Notes: generated by a model from the letters alone, not told the origin. DNA of 10,636 bases from Candidatus Hydrogenedens sp. (GCA_035378955.1 DAOSUS010000100.1:1-10636), one strand, 5' to 3'. Counted from the first letter of the stretch, positions 1-7,367 are shown. Program-made: numbers and translations.

Positions 1-392
1 TGCCCATAACTGAAAGGTGTATATCCAATCTTTGAAACTTTTCCGAAGGATTGTGCCACTCGGTGCCCTATTAAAAGATTCCGAACTAATGATTCCCCAT
101 TAACAATAAATTCTTCCGGAAGGGAATACCATGGACCAATTATAAGTTTTCCTGATTTAACAAGGTCAACAATATCCTCTCTTTTCTCAGGTCTTAATTC
201 AAGGTAATCTTCCAGACACACCGTTTGAGAATCCAATGTAAAGGAATGAAAATTCGAGTCATTTTTTAAAATCTGGATTAATTGGTCCATAAACTCGACT
301 AATAACAATCGCGTTTCTTCAAATGGATATACCCATTCTCTATCCCAGTGTGTGTTAACAACGACATAAATAGTTTTTTTCTCTTGATTCAT
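1..392 (-). CDS. Glycoside hydrolase family 38 (alpha-mannosidase-type) protein, N-terminal part, cut by window edge
   Basis: The first 130 residues are visible; the gene continues past the left edge. Starting at the ATG at 392 the protein has the GH38 N-terminal motif NTHWDREW (residues 13-20), whose His15 and Asp17 match the first two zinc ligands of family 38. It continues with a TLDSQT..LEDYLELRPE-type block and the GPWYSLPEEF..NGESLVRNLL block, all typical of bacterial GH38 enzymes acting on alpha-mannosides. No signal peptide is visible, so the protein is probably cytoplasmic. A purine-rich AGGGG lies about 11 nt before the ATG. The last visible segment reads GYTPFSYG (123-130), where the usual family motif is GYxPDxFG. 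Phe127 thus stands where the nucleophile and third zinc ligand Asp is expected. The family call is firm; activity and substrate are uncertain because most of the protein is missing. Confidence 0.88.
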   Translation of the reverse strand, partial: MNQEKKTIYVVVNTHWDREWVYPFEETRLLLVEFMDQLIQILKNDSNFHSFTLDSQTVCLEDYLELRPEKREDIVDLVKSGKLIIGPWYSLPEEFIVNGESLVRNLLIGHRVAQSFGKVSKIGYTPFSYG

Positions 393-457
393 AACTGTAA
401 AGACCCCTGTTTATACATTTTCATTTTTATAGATTTATATTTGAACAATAAATTTTA

Positions 458-1270
458 TTACTGACCTTGTTGTGGAGCAGGAGTATTCTCTTTTTTTGAT
501 GTGTCTGTTTGCAAACTTGCGGTATTTTCTTTTACTTCATTCTTTGTGGCATCTTGAGAAGATTCTTCTTTCTTTTCTTCAGGGAATAATTCTGGATGTT
601 CACCCTTTATCCTATCAAGAGCCGATTTTGCTTTGTTTGCAATTGAAGAATCGGGGAATTCTTCTTGTTGTTTCTTATACGCTTCTATTGCGTTCTGCAA
701 GTCTTGTTTGGCTTCTAAAACACGACCGATATTAAAAGATTGCCTTTTTGCTATAAATGAATTACTCCATTTTTCTTTTATTTCTTTATAAATGTTTATA
801 ACATTATCATAATTCTTTCTCAATTCCTCTAAATAGCCCAAGCCTTCTCGTGCATTAGGAACCCATTCGGATTGAGGATATTTTTCGCACAGTTTTTTCC
901 ATATAGTTTCTGCTTCATCAATTTTCCCCAGTGTAAAAGCAGTTTCAGCATATACATATAGGATTTCCGGGGTTAGTGATGAGTTTGTATCCATAAGAGG
1001 TTTTAAAGCGTCTAATTTTTCCTGCAAATCTTCCTTAAGAACTGCACTTGCATAACGCGTCATAATGTCCTTGTTTTTTGAACTATTATAAGAGCCATAG
1101 ATTAACCCTATAACAACACATAAAAGGATAAATACGATTGAAAATATATACAAATACAAATTTTCTTTTATGTGTGTCCACCAAATAAGTAGTTGATTTT
1201 TAGGTTCATCAATGTTTGGTAAAATGTCCTTTACTTCTGTCTTTCTTTTCTTCTGTCTACGAATAGGCAT
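458..1270 (-). CDS. Membrane-anchored tetratricopeptide-repeat protein, YfgM-like architecture
   Basis: A 270-residue protein. The N-terminus is basic (RRQKKRK), followed by one hydrophobic segment at about 38-58, so it is probably an N-in, C-out inner-membrane anchor. Residues about 70-225 form helical TPR-type repeats. They contain pieces such as YAETAFTLGKIDEAETIWKKL with following EKYPQSEW, and IEAYKKQQEEFPDSS, with the usual Gly/Ala/Pro spacing. The last 40 residues are a low-complexity tail rich in Glu, Lys, Ser, Thr and Gln. One membrane helix followed by periplasmic TPRs is the layout of YfgM, a SecYEG/chaperone partner, and also resembles BamD- or YbgF-like proteins. Which of these, if any, it matches functionally cannot be decided. 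AAAGGGAA about 9 nt upstream supports the ATG. It follows two lipoprotein genes, suggesting a cell-envelope role. Confidence 0.75.
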   Translation of the reverse strand: MPIRRQKKRKTEVKDILPNIDEPKNQLLIWWTHIKENLYLYIFSIVFILLCVVIGLIYGSYNSSKNKDIMTRYASAVLKEDLQEKLDALKPLMDTNSSLTPEILYVYAETAFTLGKIDEAETIWKKLCEKYPQSEWVPNAREGLGYLEELRKNYDNVINIYKEIKEKWSNSFIAKRQSFNIGRVLEAKQDLQNAIEAYKKQQEEFPDSSIANKAKSALDRIKGEHPELFPEEKKEESSQDATKNEVKENTASLQTDTSKKENTPAPQQGQ

Positions 1271-1312
1271 AAATACAAATTCCCTTTCTTTTTTTTGTTT
1301 TTCAGGTTAAGG

Positions 1313-1318
1313 ATTATA
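1313..1318 (-). promoter_or_regulatory. Possible -10 box before the TPR gene
   Basis: On the minus strand this reads TATAAT, a perfect -10 hexamer, in the 73-nt gap between the NTF2-like gene and the TPR gene. The start of transcription would fall about 35 nt before the ATG. No good -35 hexamer is found 16-18 nt upstream, and AT-rich DNA produces such matches by chance. The TPR gene could equally be co-transcribed with the genes before it. Confidence 0.3.
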
Positions 1319-1343
1319 ATGATTAAGAGTGGTCAGAATAAAA

Positions 1344-1853
1344 TTACAAAAGAGAACTCCAGGATTTTATTTTCCAGCCATTAGGCTCTTTTTGCAGGGA
1401 AATTATAACTTTACCCTGCACATTTACAGGAACACCTTGAACCGGGTCATACGGTTCAGCAACAGTTCCAAAGGTATCTATTATTGTTGCATTGTTCCCT
1501 TCAATTTTTATCTCTGGAGTTGCTCTTGTAATTCGAATAACTCTGTAATCTCTAACTATACTCTGAAGATATTCTCTAATATCATTATATTTCCGATTCT
1601 GTTCATCTCGATATTCAAGCGAAACATAATCCATTACTTTCTTAACCTGTTTACGCTCTATTAGTCTTTCCACTGTATCTAAAACAGTAATGATTTTTTC
1701 CTGTTCCGTAGGAGAATTTTTACTTATAAAAGGAATATCTATCTTCTTTACGGTGCCACAGGAAAAAAATAAAAGAGATAGATGCAAAGAAAGAACTAAT
1801 AGAATAAGTAGAAAATATGTATCTTTTAATTTTCTATCTCTTGCTATTTTCAT
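1344..1853 (-). CDS. Predicted lipoprotein with NTF2-like fold, function unknown
   Basis: A 169-residue protein. The N-terminus has a basic stretch (KIARDRKLK) and a long Leu-rich hydrophobic core ending in LFFSC, so Cys32 is a likely lipidation site. The lipobox is imperfect, with Phe rather than Leu at -3. Residues about 50-169 look like a SnoaL/NTF2-type alpha+beta fold: two amphipathic helices (TVLDTVERLIERKQVKKVMDY region) followed by strands such as ATIIDTFGTV and GKVIISLQ, then a terminal WKIKSWSSL. In this fold the cone-shaped pocket often binds small ligands or mediates assembly; no catalytic residue can be assigned. The start lies 10 nt after the stop of the preceding lipoprotein gene, with no clear Shine-Dalgarno sequence, so translational coupling is likely. 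The fold call rests on pattern only and I recognise no specific family. Confidence 0.65.
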   Translation of the reverse strand: MKIARDRKLKDTYFLLILLVLSLHLSLLFFSCGTVKKIDIPFISKNSPTEQEKIITVLDTVERLIERKQVKKVMDYVSLEYRDEQNRKYNDIREYLQSIVRDYRVIRITRATPEIKIEGNNATIIDTFGTVAEPYDPVQGVPVNVQGKVIISLQKEPNGWKIKSWSSLL

Positions 1854-1863
1854 TGAACAAATT

Positions 1864-2367
1864 TTATTCTGATGGTGTTAAAGTTAATATCAACTGTTTG
1901 GGTCTTCCTAATCCCTGAGGTCTAACATTTACCTGTAATTTTTTGCCCTCTTTAGAATAATTTAACTGAACTCCATCGCCTTGAATTACATTTTCCAATT
2001 TCCAACCATATTTAGGGCATTCTTTCACATAAAATTGTGATATATCATTGGCATCGGCACGAATAGAATATACCATCCTACCTACTTGTAATGTGCTTGA
2101 TTCGTAAACATAAGAACGCTCAAAATCTTCTTTTACTTTATCTGGCAATGGAACATCTTTAAATCTTTGAGGGCCGGGAACAAGTGTTGTGCCTTCTGCT
2201 GGTAATGTGTCTGTGTTTTGTGCTTTGGTTTCATCCAATAACTCAACAGGAGGGGGTTGTTCTTTTTTCTTTTTCCATGGCATAGAACCACACCCCAAAG
2301 ACACTAATAAAGTTGAAAGTGTTAAGATAATTACCGCTATTGAGAAATATTTCTTTACCTTTTTCAT
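1864..2367 (-). CDS. Predicted outer-membrane lipoprotein with uncharacterised C-terminal domain
   Basis: A 167-residue protein with a clear lipoprotein signal: MKKVKKYF, a hydrophobic core, then VSLGC with the lipid-accepting Cys at residue 26. A Lys/Pro-rich linker runs to about residue 70. The C-terminal domain (about 72-167) contains VPLPDKVKEDFERSYVYES, LQVGRMVYSIRADAND, FYVKECPKYGWKLENV and LTLTP. I recall a similar domain in small lipoproteins of Deltaproteobacteria and related anaerobes, where a segment like FYRENMPRYGW recurs, but I know no function for it. AGGAGG lies 8 nt before the ATG, an excellent ribosome-binding site. It is the first gene of a group of three envelope genes on this strand. 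Confidence 0.75.
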   Translation of the reverse strand: MKKVKKYFSIAVIILTLSTLLVSLGCGSMPWKKKKEQPPPVELLDETKAQNTDTLPAEGTTLVPGPQRFKDVPLPDKVKEDFERSYVYESSTLQVGRMVYSIRADANDISQFYVKECPKYGWKLENVIQGDGVQLNYSKEGKKLQVNVRPQGLGRPKQLILTLTPSE

Positions 2368-2411
2368 TCCTTTATCCTCCTAAGTTGATATTTATGCAGA
2401 TTTTAATAAAG

Positions 2412-2439
2412 CATATAAAAGTAACAAGGGCATAATCAA
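2412..2439 (-). promoter_or_regulatory. Possible sigma-70-type promoter before the lipoprotein gene
   Basis: On the minus strand TTGATT (2434-2439) is followed 16 nt later by TATATG (2412-2417), each matching four of six consensus bases. It sits in the 80-nt gap between the FmdB-like gene and the lipoprotein gene, where a new transcription unit for the envelope genes would be expected. The match is weak and the region AT-rich. Confidence 0.25.
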
Positions 2440-2447
2440 ACTCTTTA

Positions 2448-2747
2448 TCAGTCATTTACATTAATTGTTGGCGGCCCTTCTTTTCCTGTCGTTTTTTCAT
2501 AATAACCTTTACCTGAACGGACATATTTTGTAAAGCCTTTTTCTGCAAGATTTTTATCACTCAACATTTGTTTTGCCATCCGCTCATTAGCCCAACCTGC
2601 AATATGCACAGGCTTAAAAACTCGAACTACTTTTTCTCCTGTTTCGGGATGAAATTTTAATGGAGGTTCATCTGCCTTTTGAAACACTTCTATAATTTCA
2701 CCTTCGGTACCATCTTCATGAATTACCTGATAAGTGTATAAAGGCAT
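2448..2747 (-). CDS. FmdB-like small protein lacking the zinc-ribbon cysteines
   Basis: A 99-residue protein beginning MPLYTYQV, the start signature of the FmdB/CxxC zinc-ribbon family (usually MPxYEYxCxxCG). No cysteine occurs anywhere, so the zinc ribbon cannot form. The conserved-looking segments are EDGTEGEIIEVFQ, PPLKFHPETGEKVVRVF, LSDKNLAEKGFTKYV and GYYEKTTGK. I recall very similar cysteine-free proteins in planctomycete-type genomes, annotated as FmdB family; none has a known role to my knowledge. An upstream ATG at 2753 would give two extra residues (MV), but the Shine-Dalgarno position favours the ATG at 2747. The gene follows leuD by 33 nt and may be transcribed with leuCD, although no link to leucine synthesis is evident. 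Confidence 0.75.
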   Translation of the reverse strand: MPLYTYQVIHEDGTEGEIIEVFQKADEPPLKFHPETGEKVVRVFKPVHIAGWANERMAKQMLSDKNLAEKGFTKYVRSGKGYYEKTTGKEGPPTINVND

Positions 2748-2754
2748 AACCATT

Positions 2755-2760
2755 CCTCCT
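2755..2760 (-). promoter_or_regulatory. Ribosome-binding site that decides the FmdB-like start
   Basis: AGGAGG on the minus strand lies 7 nt before the ATG at 2747 but only 1 nt before the ATG at 2753. Only the downstream ATG has workable spacing, so the protein starts at MPLYTY, which also matches the family. Confidence 0.75.
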
Positions 2761-2780
2761 TTCCAAAATTATATTTTATT

Positions 2781-3380
2781 TCACAATTTCAGAGGATGTT
2801 TCTTTTCATATTTGTCAATCAATTCTTCATATCGCAATGTAAGACCTATTTGGTCCCATCCATTTAATAAACGCTCCTTGAGAAACGAATGGATGTCAAA
2901 ATGGATTTGTTTCCCATCTGGTTTTGTAATTCTTTGACTAACCAAATCTATTTCTAACATATAATTTTCCTGTGAACGGACTTCATTAAAGAGTTGGTCA
3001 ATAATTTCCGGTGAGAGCGTTATAGGCAAAATTCCATTATTAAAACAATTGTTATAGAAGATATCTGCAAAAGATATTGCCAAAATACAACGGAAACCAT
3101 AATCTTTTAATGCCCATGGAGCATGTTCGCGTGATGAACCACAACCAAAATTATCGCGTGTCAATAAAATAGTGGCTCCTTTATAACGAGGTGCGTTCAT
3201 CTCAAATTGTGGATTGGGTGTTTTTCCATCATCGAGATAACGCCAATCGTAAAAAAGAACATCCTCATAACCTGTTCTTTGTATTCTTTTCAAAAACTGT
3301 TTTGGAACTATCTGGTCTGTATCCACATTTCTTGCATCTAAAGGTGCTACAATTCCTTTCAATATAGTAAATTTTTCCAC
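2781..3380 (-). CDS. leuD: 3-isopropylmalate dehydratase small subunit
   Basis: A 199-residue protein (E. coli LeuD is about 200). With LeuC it forms the isopropylmalate isomerase that converts 2-isopropylmalate to 3-isopropylmalate in leucine synthesis. Family signatures include the N-terminal GIVAPLDARNVDTDQIVPKQFL, YDWRYLDDGKTPNPQF, the swivelling-domain substrate loop NFGCGSSREHAPWAL (77-91), and SFADIFYNNCFNNGILPI. The start is the GTG at 3380. The open frame extends further upstream to 3533, but that stretch overlaps leuC, has no LeuD similarity, and the GTG has its own ribosome-binding site. leuC ends 13 nt upstream. The full length of both subunits argues for a functional enzyme. Confidence 0.95.
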   Translation of the reverse strand: MEKFTILKGIVAPLDARNVDTDQIVPKQFLKRIQRTGYEDVLFYDWRYLDDGKTPNPQFEMNAPRYKGATILLTRDNFGCGSSREHAPWALKDYGFRCILAISFADIFYNNCFNNGILPITLSPEIIDQLFNEVRSQENYMLEIDLVSQRITKPDGKQIHFDIHSFLKERLLNGWDQIGLTLRYEELIDKYEKKHPLKL

Positions 3381-3388
3381 TTCTTTAT

Positions 3389-3394
3389 CTCCTC
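3389..3394 (-). promoter_or_regulatory. Ribosome-binding site supporting the GTG start of leuD
   Basis: GAGGAG on the minus strand overlaps the TAG stop of leuC (3394-3396) by one base and lies 8 nt before the GTG at 3380. This fixes the leuD start and suggests that ribosomes finishing leuC re-initiate on leuD, which would help balance the two subunits. Confidence 0.7.
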
Positions 3395-4806
3395 TAATCA
3401 TTAAATTTCCATTTGCGAATATCAACAAAATGTCCCATAATAGCACATGCTCCTGCCATTGCTGGACTAACAAGATGTGTTCTTCCCCCTTTACCCTGAC
3501 GACCTTCAAAATTACGATTTGAGGTAGATGCACATCGTTCCCCTGGATTTAAACGGTCATCGTTCATTGCGAGACACATAGAACAACCCGGCTCTCTCCA
3601 TTCAAAACCTGCTTCTATAAAAATATTGTGTAAATGTTCCTGTTCTGCTTGTTTCTTAACTAACATTGAACCGGGGACAATGATTGCTTGTTTTATTCTT
3701 TTGTTTACCTTATAACCTTTAATGACTTTAGCCACTTCTCTTAAATCTTCAATTCTTCCATTTGTGCAGGAACCGATAAATATTTTATCTACTTCTATGG
3801 CTTCAATAGGTGTTCCTTCCTCAATACCCATATATTTGAGTGCTTTTTCAATTGCATTCCTGCGGTTTGTATCCTGTATTTCTTTTAACACAGGAACTCT
3901 ACCCGAGATAGGAGCAACCATTTCAGGAGAGGTTCCCCATGTTACTTGAGGTTCTACATCTTTAGCATTAATTATTATAGTTTTATCATAAGAACAACCC
4001 GTGTCCGATGCCCAGGACAACCATAGATTTACAAGTTCTTCCTCAGGAATATGTTTAGGAATATAAGGTCTTCCAAGCAGATATTTAACTGTGGTTTCAT
4101 CAGGAGAAATTAGCCCAGCCCTTGCTCCTCCTTCTATTGTCATGTTACATAAAGTCATACGACCTTCCATAGAAAGTCTTTTGACCACTTCCCCTGTATA
4201 TTCAATAACATAGCCTGTTCCTCCATCTGTTCCTATTTTTCCAATAATATGTAAAATAAGATCTTTTGCCGTAACTCCTAAAGGTAACTCTCCTTCTATA
4301 CGGATTTCCATTGTTTTTGATTTTCTTTGCAATAATGTTTGCGTAGCGAGGACATGCTCCACTTCACTGGTTCCAATACCGAATGCAAGTGCACCGAAAG
4401 CCCCGTGCGTTGAAGTATGCGAATCTCCACAAACAATTGTCATTCCGGGTTGTGTCAATCCTAATTCAGGACCCACCACATGAACAATACCATTCCGTGG
4501 GTCATGCATATCGAAACATTGGATACCAAATTCCTTGCAATTATTTTTTAATGTTTCTACCTGTAATGCAGACATTGGGTCTGCAATCGGTTTATCACGA
4601 TTGGTTGTAGGGATATTATGGTCCATCGTAGCAAAGGTTAAATCGGGACGACGAACCTTTCTACCAGCAATTCTCAATCCCTCAAATGCTTGTGGTGAAG
4701 TTACTTCATGTATATAGTGTCTGTCAATATAGATGATGGGGTCCTGGTCTTCAGGGGTATAAACTAAATGAGCATCCCATATCTTCTCATAGATGTTTTT
4801 TGGCAT
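3394..4806 (-). CDS. leuC: 3-isopropylmalate dehydratase large subunit
   Basis: A 470-residue aconitase-family protein, near the length of E. coli LeuC (466) and of the same bacterial long type. It carries YIDRHYIHEVTSPQAFEGLR near the start, MDHNIPT (61-67), CGDSHTSTHGAFGALAFGIG (126-145) and GGARAGLISPDETT. The [4Fe-4S] ligands are Cys347 in FIGSCTNGRIEDLR and Cys408/Cys411 in PGCSMCLAMN. The C-terminal SNRNFEGRQGKGGRTHLVSP block is also present. The labile cluster dehydrates and rehydrates isopropylmalate in the cytoplasm. The ATG at 4806 has an AAGGAA ribosome-binding site and a good promoter about 65 nt upstream, so leuC probably heads its own transcription unit. It is followed by leuD; leuA and leuB are not in view. 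Confidence 0.97.
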   Translation of the reverse strand: MPKNIYEKIWDAHLVYTPEDQDPIIYIDRHYIHEVTSPQAFEGLRIAGRKVRRPDLTFATMDHNIPTTNRDKPIADPMSALQVETLKNNCKEFGIQCFDMHDPRNGIVHVVGPELGLTQPGMTIVCGDSHTSTHGAFGALAFGIGTSEVEHVLATQTLLQRKSKTMEIRIEGELPLGVTAKDLILHIIGKIGTDGGTGYVIEYTGEVVKRLSMEGRMTLCNMTIEGGARAGLISPDETTVKYLLGRPYIPKHIPEEELVNLWLSWASDTGCSYDKTIIINAKDVEPQVTWGTSPEMVAPISGRVPVLKEIQDTNRRNAIEKALKYMGIEEGTPIEAIEVDKIFIGSCTNGRIEDLREVAKVIKGYKVNKRIKQAIIVPGSMLVKKQAEQEHLHNIFIEAGFEWREPGCSMCLAMNDDRLNPGERCASTSNRNFEGRQGKGGRTHLVSPAMAGACAIMGHFVDIRKWKFND

Positions 4807-5064
4807 TTCATTTCCTTTCTTTTTAAAAATATAATTTTGCTCATGAGATTTTTATTTCATTAGAAGGGCTTATATTATATCAAATCTTGACTATTATTTA
4901 CCTTTTATGAATTATCCTTAAAAAACAATATGCAAATGAATATATGGCATGCTATTATTTTCAAGTTTTGAATTAAAATCTTATATGAGGCTAAATAATA
5001 CTACTTAATACTTCGTTAATTATTTTTCATAATCAACACATACGAAACTCTTACTAACTAAACA
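4807..5064. other. AT-rich intergenic region between hydE and leuC
   Basis: This 258-bp stretch is the longest non-coding gap in the window and is strongly AT-rich. I find no convincing gene in it, no clear GC-rich hairpin followed by a T-run after hydE, and no leucine-rich leader peptide or T-box-like element before leuC. The only element I can support is the extended -10 promoter at about 4874-4882. It marks the break between the hydrogenase-maturation and leucine transcription units. Confidence 0.6.
4874..4882 (-). promoter_or_regulatory. Extended -10 promoter for leuC
   Basis: On the minus strand this reads TGATATAAT, a perfect TATAAT with the TGn extension. Transcription would begin near 4867, giving a leader of about 60 nt before the leuC ATG at 4806. 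The -35 region is poor, which is common for extended -10 promoters. The short leader leaves no room for a classical leucine attenuator. Confidence 0.55.
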
Positions 5065-6108
5065 TCATATTTTCCTACGATTTCCCATACCTGCCCCAAC
5101 TTTTCTCCCTGCTTGTTCAATAATTTTCATTATACTTTGGTGAATAATCTCTGGAGGTTCATCTGCGGAGGATTTACCTGGATAAATTTCATATAGTTTT
5201 TTATATTTTACAGGTGTAAGATTTGGCATAATAACATTGGCACCTCTCTTTAAACCTAAAATTCGACCTTCGCGTGTGTTGACTGTTGCCAGTGCCGTAG
5301 TTGCAGGAATATTTACCGTTGGACATATAATTCGGGTTAATGCAAGGACTTTATAGGTCATTAACTCCGTGTTGGGGACAAATCTTTCACCATCATTTTT
5401 ATATTCATTAAGGTATTCCTGCCCTAAAGGTGTCTCGTGATGTGGAATATAGGGGCCTATCCCTATCATATCAAGGTCTAATTGTTTGAAGAGTAGAATA
5501 TCATTAGCAATACTCTCATAAGTTTGATAGGGTATCCCTATCATTATTCCACTTCCTGCTTCATACCCTAACCGTTTAAGTATTTTTAATTGGCTAATTC
5601 TATTTTCCAAACTCTTTGCCTGTTCTGAAGAATGAATTTTTTTAAAAAGGTTTTCATCTGAAGTTTCAAAACGAAGGAGATAACGATTTGCTCCTGCTTC
5701 TTTCCATAATTTTAAGGAGTGTTCCTCCTGTTCTCCCAGACTTAGTGTAATAGCCACATCTGCAATTTTCTTGATTTTTCTTATTAATTCTCCAATTTTT
5801 TCTTCCGTAAAATAAGGGTCTTCACCAGATTGAAGCACTACAGTCCCGTATCCATTTCTTTTAGCAAATTCAACACAACTCAAAATTTCGTTATCTTCCA
5901 TTCTATATCGGGACAGTTTCTTATTAGAAATTCGTATTCCACAATATAGACAATTTTTTCTACAATAATTCGATATCTCTATTAAACCCCGAAGATGCAC
6001 CTCCTCCCCAACATATTTTTTACGGACAGAATCCGCCATTTCCCATAATTCATTTAATCTATTTTCATTCTCTTCCTTTAGCCAATTAATAATATCTCTT
6101 TTATCCAT
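5065..6108 (-). CDS. hydE: [FeFe]-hydrogenase H-cluster maturase, radical SAM protein HydE
   Basis: A 347-residue radical SAM enzyme. The SAM-cluster motif CxxxCxxC is Cys49, Cys53, Cys56 in ISNYCRKNCLYCGIR. HydE landmarks follow: VVLQSGEDPYF (91-100), ITLSLGEQE, ANRYLLRFETS, GSGIMIGIPYQT and IGIGPYIPHHETPLG. HydE acts on the Fe(CO)2(CN)cysteine synthon made by HydG, on the way to the diiron subcluster. Some HydE proteins have a second cluster bound by cysteines in the C-terminal region; here the corresponding stretch (YEIYPGKSSADEPPE, about 306-320) has none, so only the SAM cluster is expected. That second cluster is known to be dispensable in the family. The gene begins 17 nt after hydF with only a weak ribosome-binding site and is last of the maturation run. 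Confidence 0.95.
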   Translation of the reverse strand: MDKRDIINWLKEENENRLNELWEMADSVRKKYVGEEVHLRGLIEISNYCRKNCLYCGIRISNKKLSRYRMEDNEILSCVEFAKRNGYGTVVLQSGEDPYFTEEKIGELIRKIKKIADVAITLSLGEQEEHSLKLWKEAGANRYLLRFETSDENLFKKIHSSEQAKSLENRISQLKILKRLGYEAGSGIMIGIPYQTYESIANDILLFKQLDLDMIGIGPYIPHHETPLGQEYLNEYKNDGERFVPNTELMTYKVLALTRIICPTVNIPATTALATVNTREGRILGLKRGANVIMPNLTPVKYKKLYEIYPGKSSADEPPEIIHQSIMKIIEQAGRKVGAGMGNRRKI

Positions 6109-6125
6109 TTTTTATTTCTTGTTTA

Positions 6126-7364
6126 TTAATTTTTTTGTGTTCTTTGTTTGTATATTTCCAACGCAGATGGAAATGGTTCTAATGCCCTTTCAAGGATACC
6201 CAAAGAATAGGCTATCGTTAGTCCATAATTACTTATTGGAATTCCTTGTTTCTTGCAGTGCATAATACGGTTCAACATAGCCCGTCGGTTTAATGTACAT
6301 GCCCCACAGTGTATAACCATTTTATACTTTGTTAAATCTGTGTAGAAATCATTCCTCTGAACGGTATCAAATTCTAATTTTCCACCGACATATTGCATTA
6401 ACCATCTTGGGATTTTTACTCTGCCTATATCATCGGCAATGGGGTGATGAGAACATGATTCGGCAATAAGTATTTTATCTCCGGGTTTTAACGACTCTAT
6501 AGCAAGTGTTCCTTCTACCTGTGTAATTAAATCCCCACGAAATCGTGAAAACAATATAGAAAAACTTGTAACCCATACATCAGGGGGAGTATCCGCAACT
6601 ACTTTTAAGAACACCTGAGAATCGGTAACAACAATCTTCGGTGGAGTTTTCAACTGTTCTAATATTCGTCGGAGCTCCCTTTCTTTTACGACAACACACA
6701 TAGCATCGTTATCTAACAAATCACGAATGGATTGAACCTGAGGCATAATAAGCCGTCCTTTAGGGGCTTCTTTATCTATAGGAACAACAAGCACCGCCAA
6801 TTCGCCAGGACCTACCAAATCACCTAAAATCGTAGGACTATTAATAAAGTCTTCCGGGGCTGATGATATAAGTGCATTTTTAAGTTCACTAATACCTTCC
6901 TGTTCGGAAGCAATAGTCTTCACATATAAAACTTTCTCATTTTTTAATCTGTTGCACAATGTTTCATCAGGTTCTTGCAAATCTACTTTGTTAAACACGA
7001 CTACGATAGGGATATTCCTTGACCTAAACTCGTTATACAATCCTTCTTCAAATTCACCCCATATCCCCGATTCTGTAACAATAACCCCTACATCCGTTCG
7101 GTCAAAAATCTGGCGTGTTTTTTGTATTCGCAATTCACCCAAAGCACCAATATCATCAATACCAGCGGTATCAATAAAAAGAATAGGGCCTAACGGAAGT
7201 AATTCCATGGGTTTTTCCACAGGGTCTGTTGTGGTTCCAGCAGTTTCTGAAACAATAGAAACATTTTGTCGTGTAATTGCATTAAGTAAACTCGATTTAC
7301 CTACATTTCTTCTACCAAAAAGACCTATATGTAATCGAAATGATTTTGGTGAACCTCTGAACAT
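6126..7364 (-). CDS. hydF: [FeFe]-hydrogenase H-cluster maturation GTPase HydF
   Basis: A 412-residue scaffold protein. The N-terminal GTPase domain shows the P-loop GRRNVGKS (17-24), the G2 region TAGTTTDP (41-48), DTAG (65-68) and NKVD (125-128). A middle dimerisation domain follows. The C-terminal cluster-binding domain has Cys304-x-His306 and then His352-Cys353-x2-Cys356, which is the HydF pattern CxH...HCxxC with 45 residues between the two histidines. HydF receives the diiron precursor built with HydG and HydE and hands it to apo-hydrogenase in the cytoplasm. The start lies 3 nt after the aspA stop; AGGA, within the last aspA codons, serves as its ribosome-binding site. All key residues are present, so it should be functional. 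Confidence 0.97.
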   Translation of the reverse strand: MFRGSPKSFRLHIGLFGRRNVGKSSLLNAITRQNVSIVSETAGTTTDPVEKPMELLPLGPILFIDTAGIDDIGALGELRIQKTRQIFDRTDVGVIVTESGIWGEFEEGLYNEFRSRNIPIVVVFNKVDLQEPDETLCNRLKNEKVLYVKTIASEQEGISELKNALISSAPEDFINSPTILGDLVGPGELAVLVVPIDKEAPKGRLIMPQVQSIRDLLDNDAMCVVVKERELRRILEQLKTPPKIVVTDSQVFLKVVADTPPDVWVTSFSILFSRFRGDLITQVEGTLAIESLKPGDKILIAESCSHHPIADDIGRVKIPRWLMQYVGGKLEFDTVQRNDFYTDLTKYKMVIHCGACTLNRRAMLNRIMHCKKQGIPISNYGLTIAYSLGILERALEPFPSALEIYKQRTQKN

Positions 7365-7367
7365 ATT

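Noticed and set aside
1329..1664. 111-residue open frame on the plus strand
   Set aside because: Antisense to the NTF2-like lipoprotein gene; composition is low-complexity Phe/Ile/Asn, typical of the complement of an AT-rich gene.
3381..3533. Long N-terminal extension of leuD from an ATG at 3533
   Set aside because: It overlaps the conserved C-terminus of leuC in another frame, bears no LeuD similarity, and the GTG at 3380 has a well-placed ribosome-binding site.
4807..4844. Small upstream reading frame from the ATG at 4844 as a leucine leader peptide
   Set aside because: The encoded peptide starts MSKIIFLKRKEM, is not leucine-rich, overlaps leuC out of frame and is followed by no terminator-like hairpin.
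4887..4915. TTGACT on the plus strand with an AT-rich -10-like sequence, a possible plus-strand promoter
   Set aside because: The spacing to any decent -10 is wrong and no plus-strand gene lies downstream; a chance match in AT-rich DNA.
4980..5064. Possible terminator after hydE
   Set aside because: Only a short AT-only inverted repeat (TTAATACTTCGTTAA) is present, with no stable GC-containing stem followed by a T-run.
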